IMG/VR virus record: IMGVR_UViG_3300044729_001303
Location: 1 to 20,050 of that record
Length of the DNA stretch: 20,050 bases
Source: a virus
Reading direction: 5' to 3' (one strand)
Shown here: in pieces, positions 5,644 to 11,987 of the stretch
Layout of the letters: the number at the start of each line of letters is the position of its first letter
Numbering within the stretch: position 1 is the stretch's first letter
Program-made: the position numbers and the translations under genes
Notes under the pieces: model-generated
The model's database searches: none
Told to the model about the DNA's origin: nothing
What the model saw: only the letters and a program-made list of their open reading frames with translations

Positions 5644-6374
5644 TGTGGAAAGTAATTAGTCCTCGTATGGCTCGGGAAAGTGCTGAAACTTTGCAGTATA
5701 CTCTCAATCATTTTCATCCTATTGAGGAGGAAATTAAGATTAATTGGGGAAATAGTGGATTCAATGCTAACGATCCCCGAGAAGTGTTTGGTAATAAGTG
5801 TGAAGCAGTTTACCGTAGTGCAAGGAAAGATGTTTTCTTTCAACTTTGTAAGAAGATGGGTACTGTTCCTGTAGTAAAGGAGGAGGATGAGTACTCTCCT
5901 GGATACTTCATCCATGATGATCCTACTGGACACAATGGGGGTGGTGTAAGGTACTTAGGCGTTGGTGAACCGCATATTGTTGTGTTGAAAGCAATTCAAG
6001 AAGGTAAACTTGTTACCAAACAAATCAAAGGTACAGAGTATCGTGTATATTTCTGTTATAATATGGTGCCTAAGATTTACATGAAGGTTCCTCTTACAGA
6101 AGATACTCCCGAGAACCCTATCCAGAATAGCCACAATGGCTATGGTTATCTTAGTAATCCACCTTCACTCAAGAGAATTGAGAACCTAAAAGAAATCCTT
6201 TTGTCAAGTACTAAAGAAGTAGCGGATAAACTGGAACTTTCCTATGGAGCCATTGACTTCATTGTATCTACAGACTATACTGTTTACATCCTTGAAAGTA
6301 ACAGTGCTCCTACCCTCTTCAGTGAAGAGCTTGTAGATGGTTTTGCTGAACATATTGCTCGGAGGTTCAAATGA
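5643..6374 (+). CDS. ATP-grasp ligase-like protein, 243 aa
   Basis: The C-terminal part carries ATP-grasp hallmarks: a basic strand VTKQIKGTEYRVYF (about 120-140), then GAIDFIV (about 201-207) and YILESNSAPTL (about 218-228), where Glu and Asn are the usual Mg2+ ligands. The Gly-rich segment GHNGGGVRYLG (about 98-108) can act as the nucleotide loop. ATP-grasp enzymes join a carboxylate to an amine or thiol through an acyl-phosphate. With the amidoligase and glutaminase just upstream this forms a three-enzyme ligation module. AAAGGAAG is the ribosome site. The stop overlaps the ATG at 6371, the original start of the interrupted gene. Confidence 0.82.
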   Translation: MWKVISPRMARESAETLQYTLNHFHPIEEEIKINWGNSGFNANDPREVFGNKCEAVYRSARKDVFFQLCKKMGTVPVVKEEDEYSPGYFIHDDPTGHNGGGVRYLGVGEPHIVVLKAIQEGKLVTKQIKGTEYRVYFCYNMVPKIYMKVPLTEDTPENPIQNSHNGYGYLSNPPSLKRIENLKEILLSSTKEVADKLELSYGAIDFIVSTDYTVYILESNSAPTLFSEELVDGFAEHIARRFK

Positions 6375-6547
6375 AACTAGAGGATGCGCCGAATGGGGAG
6401 GTTGTCCGCAACCGGATCGGCACGGAACACACCAGCCTGATCTTCATCGCCGTCAAGGCGATCGAAGCGTGGTTTCTCGCGGATTCCGCTGCGCTGCATC
6501 CGGGCTACGGCTTGAACTATTCCGCTTTGGGAAAGGATGAAGCATGA
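6371..6547 (+). CDS. fusion: phage start codon region + C-terminal part of TOPRIM-like (DUF4276-type) protein, 58 aa
   Basis: The ATG, its GGAGG ribosome site and codons MKLE belong to the phage gene. From codon 5 the sequence is GC-rich and reads DAPNGEVVRNRIGTEHTSLI, then IAVKAIEAWFLADSAAL, typical of the middle of DUF4276-type proteins. The product stops 58 codons in, and family members usually continue well beyond the AWFLAD motif, so the original C-terminus is missing. The stop overlaps the ATPase start (ATGA). The matching N-terminal part lies downstream at 7653, so the gene is circularly permuted around the ATPase. Whether this short piece folds or acts is unknown; it may only couple translation to the ATPase. 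Confidence 0.6.
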   Translation: MKLEDAPNGEVVRNRIGTEHTSLIFIAVKAIEAWFLADSAALHPGYGLNYSALGKDEA

Positions 6548-7873
6548 AGATCGACCGCATCAAGATTGTGGGGTTCAAGAGTGTGGCCGAGGTCACGCTG
6601 GATCAACTGGAACCTTTCAGCGTATTTGCCGGGCCGAATGGGGCGGGGAAAAGCAATCTGACGGATGCCTTGTCGTTTGTGAGTGCCGTTATTGAACTGG
6701 GGGCCATCAAGGCCATTCGGAAGTTCAACGGGTTTTCGCAAATCCATTGCTACAAGTTCAGGAAACAAAAGGCGAGAACCTTCGAGTTTTCGATTGATGC
6801 GGTGATGAATGGAGAGAAGCTGGCTTATTCCCTGAAGATTCACGACATGGATACCGCGCCGGCTCTGGAGGAGCGCCTTTTAGTGGCGGGCAAATTGATC
6901 TTGCAGCGCAAGAAGGGCGAGCCCGCGAAACTTCGGCAAGGTGAGGAGGGTGCTCTTGGTGACATGCCCAACATGCCTGCGGATGTTTCCGCGCTGCTGT
7001 TCACTGGGGACATTCCGCTTTATCGCTATCTCAACAATATCCGGGTATTCCGTTTTGATCCTTTGGGGGCGAAAGAGCCGGATGCGTCCAGCGCGGATAC
7101 CGGGGAACTGGATGCCTTTGGCCACAATGTGGCGACGATGCTGTCCATCCTGGAGAAAAACCCGGAAATCCGGGAGCAAATCATCGACTGGATGGAATTG
7201 ATCGTACCCGGCATGGAGAAGCTGGGCACGGAACAGCAACGTCTGGATGGACGCACGGTGATCAAATTCAAGGAGGCCGGCACCAAAGCGTATTTCCCGG
7301 CCAATCTGATTTCGGATGGAACCATTTATGCACTGTGCATCATGGCTGCGGTTCTCAGTCGATCTCGGGGCTATGGATTGACCTTGATCGAGGAACCGGA
7401 ACGCGGCATCCATCCCAAGGCGATTGCCGAATTGGTGCAGTTGATGCGGGATAACGCTACGCCTGAGCATCCGGTGCTGGTGACGACCCATAGCGAGTCG
7501 GTGGTGAGGGCGTCGAAGCGGGAAGAGCTCTGGCTGGTCAACAAGGTGGATGGAAAAACCACGGTCAAGAATGCGGCGCAAAACAGCGATGACCTGGGGA
7601 GTTTGGGTCTGGACACCGCCTGGCTGATGAATCTCTTCGATGGAGGTTTGCCGTGGTGAGGGTGAGCTTCATCGTCGAGGGCGACACGGAAAAAATCATC
7701 ATCGAGTCTGCCGCCTTCATGGCCTGGGCCAAGGCGAGCGGAATCGAAATCTGTGCGCCAGTGATCAATGCCAAGGGCGGGGGAAACCTGTTGCCCCAGA
7801 ACATGGCGCAAATCGTCATGCAGGCGAAGCGGGCGAATCCTGACCACATCGTCATCCTGACGGACCTGGAGGA
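6377..7873 (+). mobile_element. foreign GC-rich insertion with permuted ATPase/TOPRIM module
   Basis: Flanking DNA is AT-rich with phage codon use, while this block is clearly GC-rich. The ends are CTAGAGGA (6377-6384) and CTGGAGGA (7866-7873), one mismatch in eight, 1489 bases apart. Joining 6371-6384 to 7874-8114 gives exactly 85 codons, an 84-residue protein MKLEEFSIGDIL... that aligns with the next gene (MKFEDFMVGDVL...) and has the shared tail. The insert is therefore an interruption of that gene. Gene order inside (TOPRIM C-part, ATPase, TOPRIM N-part) suggests capture of a circular intermediate through short homology. No transposase, terminal inverted repeat or recombinase is present. 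An assembly or amplification chimera is the main alternative. Confidence 0.75.
6544..7659 (+). CDS. OLD/AAA_21-type ABC-like ATPase, 371 aa
   Basis: It begins MKIDRIKIVGFKSVAEVTLD, the usual SMC/RecF/OLD-like first strands. Walker A GPNGAGKS is at 30-37, a signature-like LISDGTIYAL lies in the last third, Walker B LTLIEEPERGIHP follows, and the switch-type TTHSE comes next. All ATPase motifs appear intact, and the length suits a complete protein of this family. Such ATPases commonly pair with a TOPRIM-type nuclease in phage-defence modules (OLD, Gabija-like and PARIS-like arrangements). Here the partner gene is split around it. AAAGGA six bases before the ATG is a good ribosome site. The gene came from a GC-rich donor. 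It may still be made by the phage, perhaps for exclusion of rivals, or may be passive cargo. Confidence 0.88.
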   Translation: MKIDRIKIVGFKSVAEVTLDQLEPFSVFAGPNGAGKSNLTDALSFVSAVIELGAIKAIRKFNGFSQIHCYKFRKQKARTFEFSIDAVMNGEKLAYSLKIHDMDTAPALEERLLVAGKLILQRKKGEPAKLRQGEEGALGDMPNMPADVSALLFTGDIPLYRYLNNIRVFRFDPLGAKEPDASSADTGELDAFGHNVATMLSILEKNPEIREQIIDWMELIVPGMEKLGTEQQRLDGRTVIKFKEAGTKAYFPANLISDGTIYALCIMAAVLSRSRGYGLTLIEEPERGIHPKAIAELVQLMRDNATPEHPVLVTTHSESVVRASKREELWLVNKVDGKTTVKNAAQNSDDLGSLGLDTAWLMNLFDGGLPW

Positions 7874-8114
7874 ATTCTCCATTGGGGATATCTTATCTAA
7901 GGAGCGTTGGTATGGAGTTACCTACGAAGTGGTGGATATTCTACATGGCACCCTTACATTGAGAAATATGCAAGATGGGTATACTTTTACTTGGGATGGA
8001 TACCATTTTGAAGTAGGTGTACAAATTAGGAAAGCAGGTGGTCCTACTAAAACTCCTATCGAAAGAAAGATAGCTCACCTATATAAACTCTTCGAGGAAA
8101 GGAATAAGAAATGA
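7653..8114 (+). CDS. fusion: N-terminal TOPRIM-like (DUF4276-type) half + phage KIAHLYKLF-tail protein, 153 aa
   Basis: Residues 1-73 are GC-rich and read VRVSFIVEGDTEK near the start (Glu9, the first TOPRIM acid) and VILTDLE at about 67-73, where the second acidic motif is cut. From residue 74 the sequence switches to AT-rich phage coding (EFSIGDILSKERW ... TPIERKIAHLYKLFEERNKK), in frame. The GTG start overlaps the ATPase stop (GTGGTGA) and follows GGAGG. The result is an in-frame chimera of half a nuclease fold with a complete phage domain lacking only its first four residues. TOPRIM catalysis is unlikely unless the separate C-part at 6371 complements it. Confidence 0.7.
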   Translation: MVRVSFIVEGDTEKIIIESAAFMAWAKASGIEICAPVINAKGGGNLLPQNMAQIVMQAKRANPDHIVILTDLEEFSIGDILSKERWYGVTYEVVDILHGTLTLRNMQDGYTFTWDGYHFEVGVQIRKAGGPTKTPIERKIAHLYKLFEERNKK

Positions 8115-8380
8115 AGTTTGAAGACTTTATGGTAGGAGATGTTCTTTCTTGTACTAAGTGGCAAGAGCAAAAGTATCTAGTCGTAGATATAGATAATATT
8201 ACAAAAGAACTACGCCTGCAAAATATGGGATCAACCCTAGACGACACTTTTTGGTGGGGTTTCTATAAAAAGTATCGTTCAATTAATATTGAAAGAGGCC
8301 CAAACTTCGCTAATAAAACCCCTATTGAACGTAAGATAGCCCATCTTTACAAATTGTTTGAGGAAAGGAATAAATCGTGA
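8111..8380 (+). CDS. small beta-domain protein with KIAHLYKLF tail, 89 aa
   Basis: It starts MKFEDFMVGDVLS and ends TPIERKIAHLYKLFEERNKS. The N-terminus is close to the reconstructed MKLEEFSIGDILS protein that the insertion broke, and the last twenty residues are nearly identical to it, so the two are tandem paralogues. The start overlaps the previous stop (ATGA) and follows AAAGGA. The middle is divergent and beta-rich (YLVVDIDNITKELRLQNMG). The function is unknown. The conserved tail suggests a common binding partner. Confidence 0.8.
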   Translation: MKFEDFMVGDVLSCTKWQEQKYLVVDIDNITKELRLQNMGSTLDDTFWWGFYKKYRSINIERGPNFANKTPIERKIAHLYKLFEERNKS

Positions 8381-8568
8381 GTGGACGTTGCCTTAGTTGT
8401 AATGCAAAGCTCACTGTCTCTGAAATGTGTCGTAAACATGCTGAGACAGGAGAATACTTGCAAATGTGCAATAGCTGTTTGTCTGAAGTAATGGCTATTG
8501 TATCCCTTCCTGTTACAGGGGATGTTTACGTGAAACATCTTAAAGATGAGGAGGAAGATGATGTTTAA
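8377..8568 (+). CDS. small zinc-ribbon-like protein, 63 aa
   Basis: The GTG at 8377 overlaps the preceding stop (GTGA). The product has CLSC near the N-terminus, MCRKH, and CNSC in the middle: two CxxC knuckles plus Cys/His, consistent with a single zinc-binding site. The tail is acidic (DEEEDDV). Similar tiny zinc proteins are common near replication genes of T7-like phages and may bind nucleic acid or a replication partner. Confidence 0.75.
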   Translation: MSGRCLSCNAKLTVSEMCRKHAETGEYLQMCNSCLSEVMAIVSLPVTGDVYVKHLKDEEEDDV

Positions 8569-8848
8569 GGTTGGAGATATTGTTACAGGGCTTACTGAGA
8601 AACAATATGCTATTACAAATTCTCTTGGTACTTATGAAGTAGTTGAAGTACAGGATAACTATCGTATCAGGGTAAGAGTAATCACTCATGTTAAGTCTGA
8701 GTACATTGGAAAAGAATATTCTGTTGATACTAAGAAGTTTCAGTGGGTAGGAACCTATGATCTACAAGCTGCTGTTCTAAAGAAGATTGCACATCTTCGT
8801 AATCTCTTTGAGAACAGGAAACAAGAATATAAACCTCATGGTCTATAA
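8561..8848 (+). CDS. small beta-domain protein with KIAHLRNLF tail, 95 aa
   Basis: ATG 8561 gives MFKVGDIVTG, parallel to MFKVGDRVRV of the gene at 5389. AGGAGG six bases upstream supports this start over the in-frame 8546 or 8558. The sequence is beta-rich (YEVVEVQDNYRIRVRVI), and it ends AVLKKIAHLRNLFENRKQEY plus a short extension. It is the fourth and most divergent member of the tail family. Its last codons overlap the primase-helicase start. Confidence 0.78.
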   Translation: MFKVGDIVTGLTEKQYAITNSLGTYEVVEVQDNYRIRVRVITHVKSEYIGKEYSVDTKKFQWVGTYDLQAAVLKKIAHLRNLFENRKQEYKPHGL

Positions 8849-10451
8849 CAAACCCTGTCCTTCTTGCAGAAGTAAAGGACGAGACCGTACTGGAGATCAT
8901 CTGTACTTAATGAAAGATAGTATCTCCTGGCATTGCAATAGATGTGGCTATCACGAAGGGCCAGAAAAGGAAAAAGAACATACAATGGATATCGCAGCAG
9001 TAAGTAGTTTCCCTTCTCTAGCAATTGAGGAGAGAAAAGTCAGGAAAGACACTTGTGCCTATTATGGTGTTAAGATGGGTATGAGTGAAGAAACAGGAGA
9101 AGTAGATAGTCATTACTATCCTATCACTAAAGGAGGTAAGATTAGTGGATACAAAGTTAGGAAACTCCCGAAAGAATTCTATTCTATCGGAGATAGCAAA
9201 GGACAGATTGAACTCTTCGGACAGGCAGTTATTCCTAAAGGTGGCAAGAAGTTGGTTATTACAGGAGGTGAGCTTGATACACTGGCTACGTTTCAAATTC
9301 TATATGATAAGTATCCGAATTTCAAACCCTCAGTTGTATCGTTACCTAAAGGAGAGAATGCTTCAGCAGTAAAGGATAATCTTGATTATGTAATGTCTTT
9401 TGCAGAAGTAATCATCTATACAGATATGGATGAACCTGGACGTAAATGTGCTGAAGAAATTGCAGCACTAATTGGTCCACATAAATCTCGTATCATGTCC
9501 ACTTCTGAAAAAGATGCTTGTGACATGCTTAAAGCAGGAAAGCAAGCTGAGTTTATCAATGCTTTCTTTTCAGCAGAGAAGCATAAGCCCAAGGGTATTA
9601 TCTCAGGTACAGAAATTGATTTGTCTGCTGTAAAGAAAGTAAAGGTAGCTGGATATGATCTACCATATCCCATTCTCAATCGAATGATTGGTGGACTTAG
9701 GAAGGGCGAACTTACTACTCTTACAGCAGGTAGTGGTATTGGCAAGAGCACTATGGCAAAAGAGGTCGGTCATCATCTTAGGACTGCTCATAACCTTACA
9801 GTTGGTAATCTCTTTCTAGAGGAAACTCTAGAGAAAACAGTCCAGAGTTATATTGCTATTGACAACAATGTTCCATTGTCTTTGCTTAGAAAGAACCCAG
9901 ATATTCTTACAGAAGAACAATGGCAAACATCTTTTGATAGGTTGATTAACAATGACAAATGGTTCGCTCTCTCACATTTTGGCTCATTACCGACAGAAGA
10001 ACTTATGGCTAAAATGCGTTATTTGGCTTATGGTGCTAACTGTGATTTCATTATACTTGACCATCTATCTCTTGTATTCTCTGGTCAAGCTAATGACAAT
10101 GAGCGTATTGCCATAGATCAAGCTATGACGGAGTTAGCTGCTTTTTGCAATGAGTCTGGGGTAGGAATAGTTACTGTAGTCCATCTATCCAGGAATAAAT
10201 CCAAGGGTAGTTTCAATGAAGGAGCAGAAATTAGTTTGAATGATTTACGTGGCAGTGCTGCTCTTGAACAACTATCCTGGAATGTTATTGGGCTTGAGAG
10301 AGATCAACAAGGAGAAGAAAAGAATGAGTCAAAGATTCGTATCTTGAAAGCTAGGGAAACAGGATGGACAGGAGTAGCTGATACTTGTGTCTATGATTTC
10401 ACAACAGGAAGGTTGCTTCCTAAACAGGAGATTAGTTTACATGCGTATTGA
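8838..10451 (+). CDS. T7 gp4-like DNA primase-helicase, 537 aa
   Basis: This is the replicative helicase-primase, which unwinds the fork and makes RNA primers. The N-terminal zinc site is CPSC (8-11) with CNRC (31-34). The TOPRIM primase core shows GGELDTLA (about 145-152) and YTDMDEPGR (about 192-200). The helicase has Walker A AGSGIGKST (about 295-303), Walker B FIILDHLSLV (about 400-410) and a VVHLSR stretch (about 445), the order seen in T7 gp4 at near-normal length. ATG 8838 is the first Met of the zinc domain; no strong ribosome site is seen, so coupling with the overlapping upstream gene is likely. Confidence 0.96.
   Translation: MVYNKPCPSCRSKGRDRTGDHLYLMKDSISWHCNRCGYHEGPEKEKEHTMDIAAVSSFPSLAIEERKVRKDTCAYYGVKMGMSEETGEVDSHYYPITKGGKISGYKVRKLPKEFYSIGDSKGQIELFGQAVIPKGGKKLVITGGELDTLATFQILYDKYPNFKPSVVSLPKGENASAVKDNLDYVMSFAEVIIYTDMDEPGRKCAEEIAALIGPHKSRIMSTSEKDACDMLKAGKQAEFINAFFSAEKHKPKGIISGTEIDLSAVKKVKVAGYDLPYPILNRMIGGLRKGELTTLTAGSGIGKSTMAKEVGHHLRTAHNLTVGNLFLEETLEKTVQSYIAIDNNVPLSLLRKNPDILTEEQWQTSFDRLINNDKWFALSHFGSLPTEELMAKMRYLAYGANCDFIILDHLSLVFSGQANDNERIAIDQAMTELAAFCNESGVGIVTVVHLSRNKSKGSFNEGAEISLNDLRGSAALEQLSWNVIGLERDQQGEEKNESKIRILKARETGWTGVADTCVYDFTTGRLLPKQEISLHAY
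9763..9776 (+). repeat. dispersed 13-14 base repeat, copy 3
   Basis: AGGTCGGTCATCAT inside the helicase gene is identical to the 14 bases at 3217-3230. Here it is read as VGHH just after Walker A. Confidence 0.45.
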
Positions 10452-10623
10452 TAAAGAACTATTAAAACCTCTTACTTCTTGGTATGATTCTGGTAGTGAG
10501 GATTGGTATGAATTTAAAAAAGCAATGGAAGATACCTACCTAAAAGTTTTTGAATCGGGATATGATACAGGTTTCCTTGTTGGTGCTGAAAAAGGAAGGG
10601 CAGCAGGAGATGAAAATGACTGA
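10441..10623 (+). CDS. small acidic protein, 60 aa (hypothetical)
   Basis: The start overlaps the helicase end by eleven bases and follows AGGAG. The product starts MRIDKELLKPLTSWYDSGS and is helical and acidic, with a Gly-containing helix near the end (GYDTGFLVGAEKGRAAG). Phage proteins of this size directly after the helicase are often unannotated accessory factors. No motif is recognised. Confidence 0.7.
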   Translation: MRIDKELLKPLTSWYDSGSEDWYEFKKAMEDTYLKVFESGYDTGFLVGAEKGRAAGDEND

Positions 10624-10708
10624 CAAAGAACTTCTTGAGCTTGCAGCTAAGGCTGTCGATAAGGAAAGAAAATGCCTACATCAATTAATGATTATACGGA
10701 TTGTGTGA
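10616..10708 (+). CDS. truncated small protein, 30 aa
   Basis: GGAG six bases upstream supports ATG 10616. The product starts MTDKELLELAAKAV, a beginning I associate with longer phage proteins of the MTDKELLELAAKAAG type. Here it runs out after 30 residues and overlaps the next gene. It is probably a remnant left by a deletion, or a leader peptide for the gene at 10672. Confidence 0.4.
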   Translation: MTDKELLELAAKAVDKERKCLHQLMIIRIV

Positions 10709-10860
10709 TTTATCCACAAGAGAAGGAATGGAAAGATTATGATACAGCATTTCTGATTAATGAACTTCGGGATATTGCACTGAAGTATCGGGATGCACAG
10801 CAACTTAGAGAAAGGATTGCTTATGCTATTCGTCCTCTTTGCGATAGATTGAAAAAATGA
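10672..10860 (+). CDS. small helical protein, 62 aa (hypothetical)
   Basis: AAGGAAAG precedes the ATG. After an N-terminal NDYTDCVIYPQEKEW the chain is charged and helical (ELRDIALKYRDAQQLRERIA), ending in LCDRLKK. It could be a coiled-coil adaptor. The stop overlaps the next start as ATGA. Confidence 0.65.
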   Translation: MPTSINDYTDCVIYPQEKEWKDYDTAFLINELRDIALKYRDAQQLRERIAYAIRPLCDRLKK

Positions 10861-11018
10861 TCTGCTCTATCCTCCTCTCTGTAGTGCTATCGGTCCCCTC
10901 CTTATTGCCTTCTCAAGGCACCTATAAGCCCCTAGGTTCAATTAAAAAGGCTCAGGGTATACGAGGGTATGTAGACTGTAATTTTGATGCAAGGAACGTG
11001 TATGTATGCAAACCTTAA
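10857..11018 (+). CDS. small putative exported protein, 53 aa
   Basis: The start overlaps the previous stop (ATGA). Residues 2-18 (ICSILLSVVLSVPSLLP) are hydrophobic and followed by SQG, similar to a signal peptide or a membrane anchor, although there is no basic residue before them. Two Cys lie at CNFDARNVYVC in the C-terminal part and could form a disulfide in the periplasm. It overlaps the start of the polymerase exonuclease ORF by 13 bases. The gene at 13813 has a comparable plan. Confidence 0.5.
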   Translation: MICSILLSVVLSVPSLLPSQGTYKPLGSIKKAQGIRGYVDCNFDARNVYVCKP

Positions 11019-11761
11019 TTTTAGATATTGAAGCAGATGCACTACTGAGAGATGCCACAAAAGTATGGTGCATAGTGAGCTATCTTGTAGAGGAAGCTAC
11101 TTTTTACATATATGTTGACAAGGATGAAGACTTATGCTACCCTAAGAATACTATTATATATACAGATATATATAGTTATCTAGCTTTTATAGAAGATAAA
11201 TATATAGTAGGACATAATATTATAGCTTATGATCTACCATTATTAGCTAAATTATTTAATTTTAAGTATAAAATAGATATTAATAAACTAGCTGATACTA
11301 TAATTATGTCTAGATTATTTTTTCCTGATAGGAATGGACATGCTTTAGAAGATTGGGGTATTCGATTAAGAATGCCTAAAGGAGTTCATAAAGACTTTAG
11401 TAAACTTTCTAATGATATGTTGCAGTATTGTATACAAGATGTTAATATTACTAAGAGAGTCTATGATGTATTAAAAGAGGAAGCAGGAGATTGGGATTGG
11501 TCTGCATCTCTTACTCTTGAGTATAATATGCAACATATCCAGACTAAGCAAGAATTGAATGGTGTGTTGTTCGATATAAAGAAAGCTGAAACCCTACTAA
11601 CCAAGATACAAGAGGAAATCCATGAAATAGAACAGAAAGTGATACCTGCAATACCTATGACTATTAAGGATTTAGGAGAGGTTAGGAAACCTTTCCTGAA
11701 GTCTGGTGACTATTCTGAAATTACTAAAAGGTGGTTAAATGATGCAAATTACCCTGTCTGA
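11006..11761 (+). CDS. DNA polymerase (PolA/T7 type), 3'-5' exonuclease part, 251 aa
   Basis: This is the proofreading half of a T7 gp5-like polymerase. Exo I is LDIEAD (Asp7, Glu9), Exo II GHNIIAYDLPLL (Asp76) and Exo III YCIQDVNIT (Asp145). All three acidic sites are present, so proofreading should be possible. The ORF then continues to a linker ending SGDYSEITKRWLNDA and stops at 11761. The polymerase domain resumes at 11987 with LVGGPFTR, which corresponds to the T7 region just before the palm (VAGAPYTPVEHVVF). The chain is therefore divided exactly between domains. AAGGA precedes the start. The section 11100-11460 is much richer in AT, ATA and TTA codons than neighbouring genes. Confidence 0.92.
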   Translation: MQTLILDIEADALLRDATKVWCIVSYLVEEATFYIYVDKDEDLCYPKNTIIYTDIYSYLAFIEDKYIVGHNIIAYDLPLLAKLFNFKYKIDINKLADTIIMSRLFFPDRNGHALEDWGIRLRMPKGVHKDFSKLSNDMLQYCIQDVNITKRVYDVLKEEAGDWDWSASLTLEYNMQHIQTKQELNGVLFDIKKAETLLTKIQEEIHEIEQKVIPAIPMTIKDLGEVRKPFLKSGDYSEITKRWLNDANYPV

Positions 11762-11987
11762 TACCAATGGTGACTTTTCCATCTACCTTAAGGAAGATTT
11801 TGAAACCATTGATGATTACATTGAACTCCTAGTAAAACCTGTTCTCCGTGCTGCTGGCTTTGGTGAAGCCTCCCTGGATAAATACTTTGTGAAGGAAGAA
11901 CCTTACACAGTTAGTTATTCTGAATTTGAACTTGAGCCTATTGAGAAGAAAGTTGTTGATAAAGTTGCTAAGAAATATTATGAGTGA
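11739..11987 (+). CDS. small acidic protein between the two polymerase ORFs, 82 aa
   Basis: It opens with ATGATG after AAAGGTGG, inside the last codons of the exonuclease ORF, and its TGA overlaps the ATG of the polymerase ORF (TGATG). The sequence is acidic and looks like real coding DNA (ITLSDTNGDFSIYLKEDFET ... SLDKYFVKEEPY), not an intron core. No nuclease motif is seen, so it is not an obvious homing gene. It could be a factor that bridges the two halves or a passenger. The near-repeat TGATGCAAAT at one end and TGATGACTAAT at the other suggests insertion through short homology. Confidence 0.75.
   Translation: MMQITLSDTNGDFSIYLKEDFETIDDYIELLVKPVLRAAGFGEASLDKYFVKEEPYTVSYSEFELEPIEKKVVDKVAKKYYE

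Noticed and set aside
6880-7581. Reverse-strand ORF of 233 codons in the GC-rich insert
   Set aside because: The forward frame has all ATPase motifs. Long antisense frames are usual in GC-rich coding DNA, and this one is rich in His/Arg/Gln with no motif.
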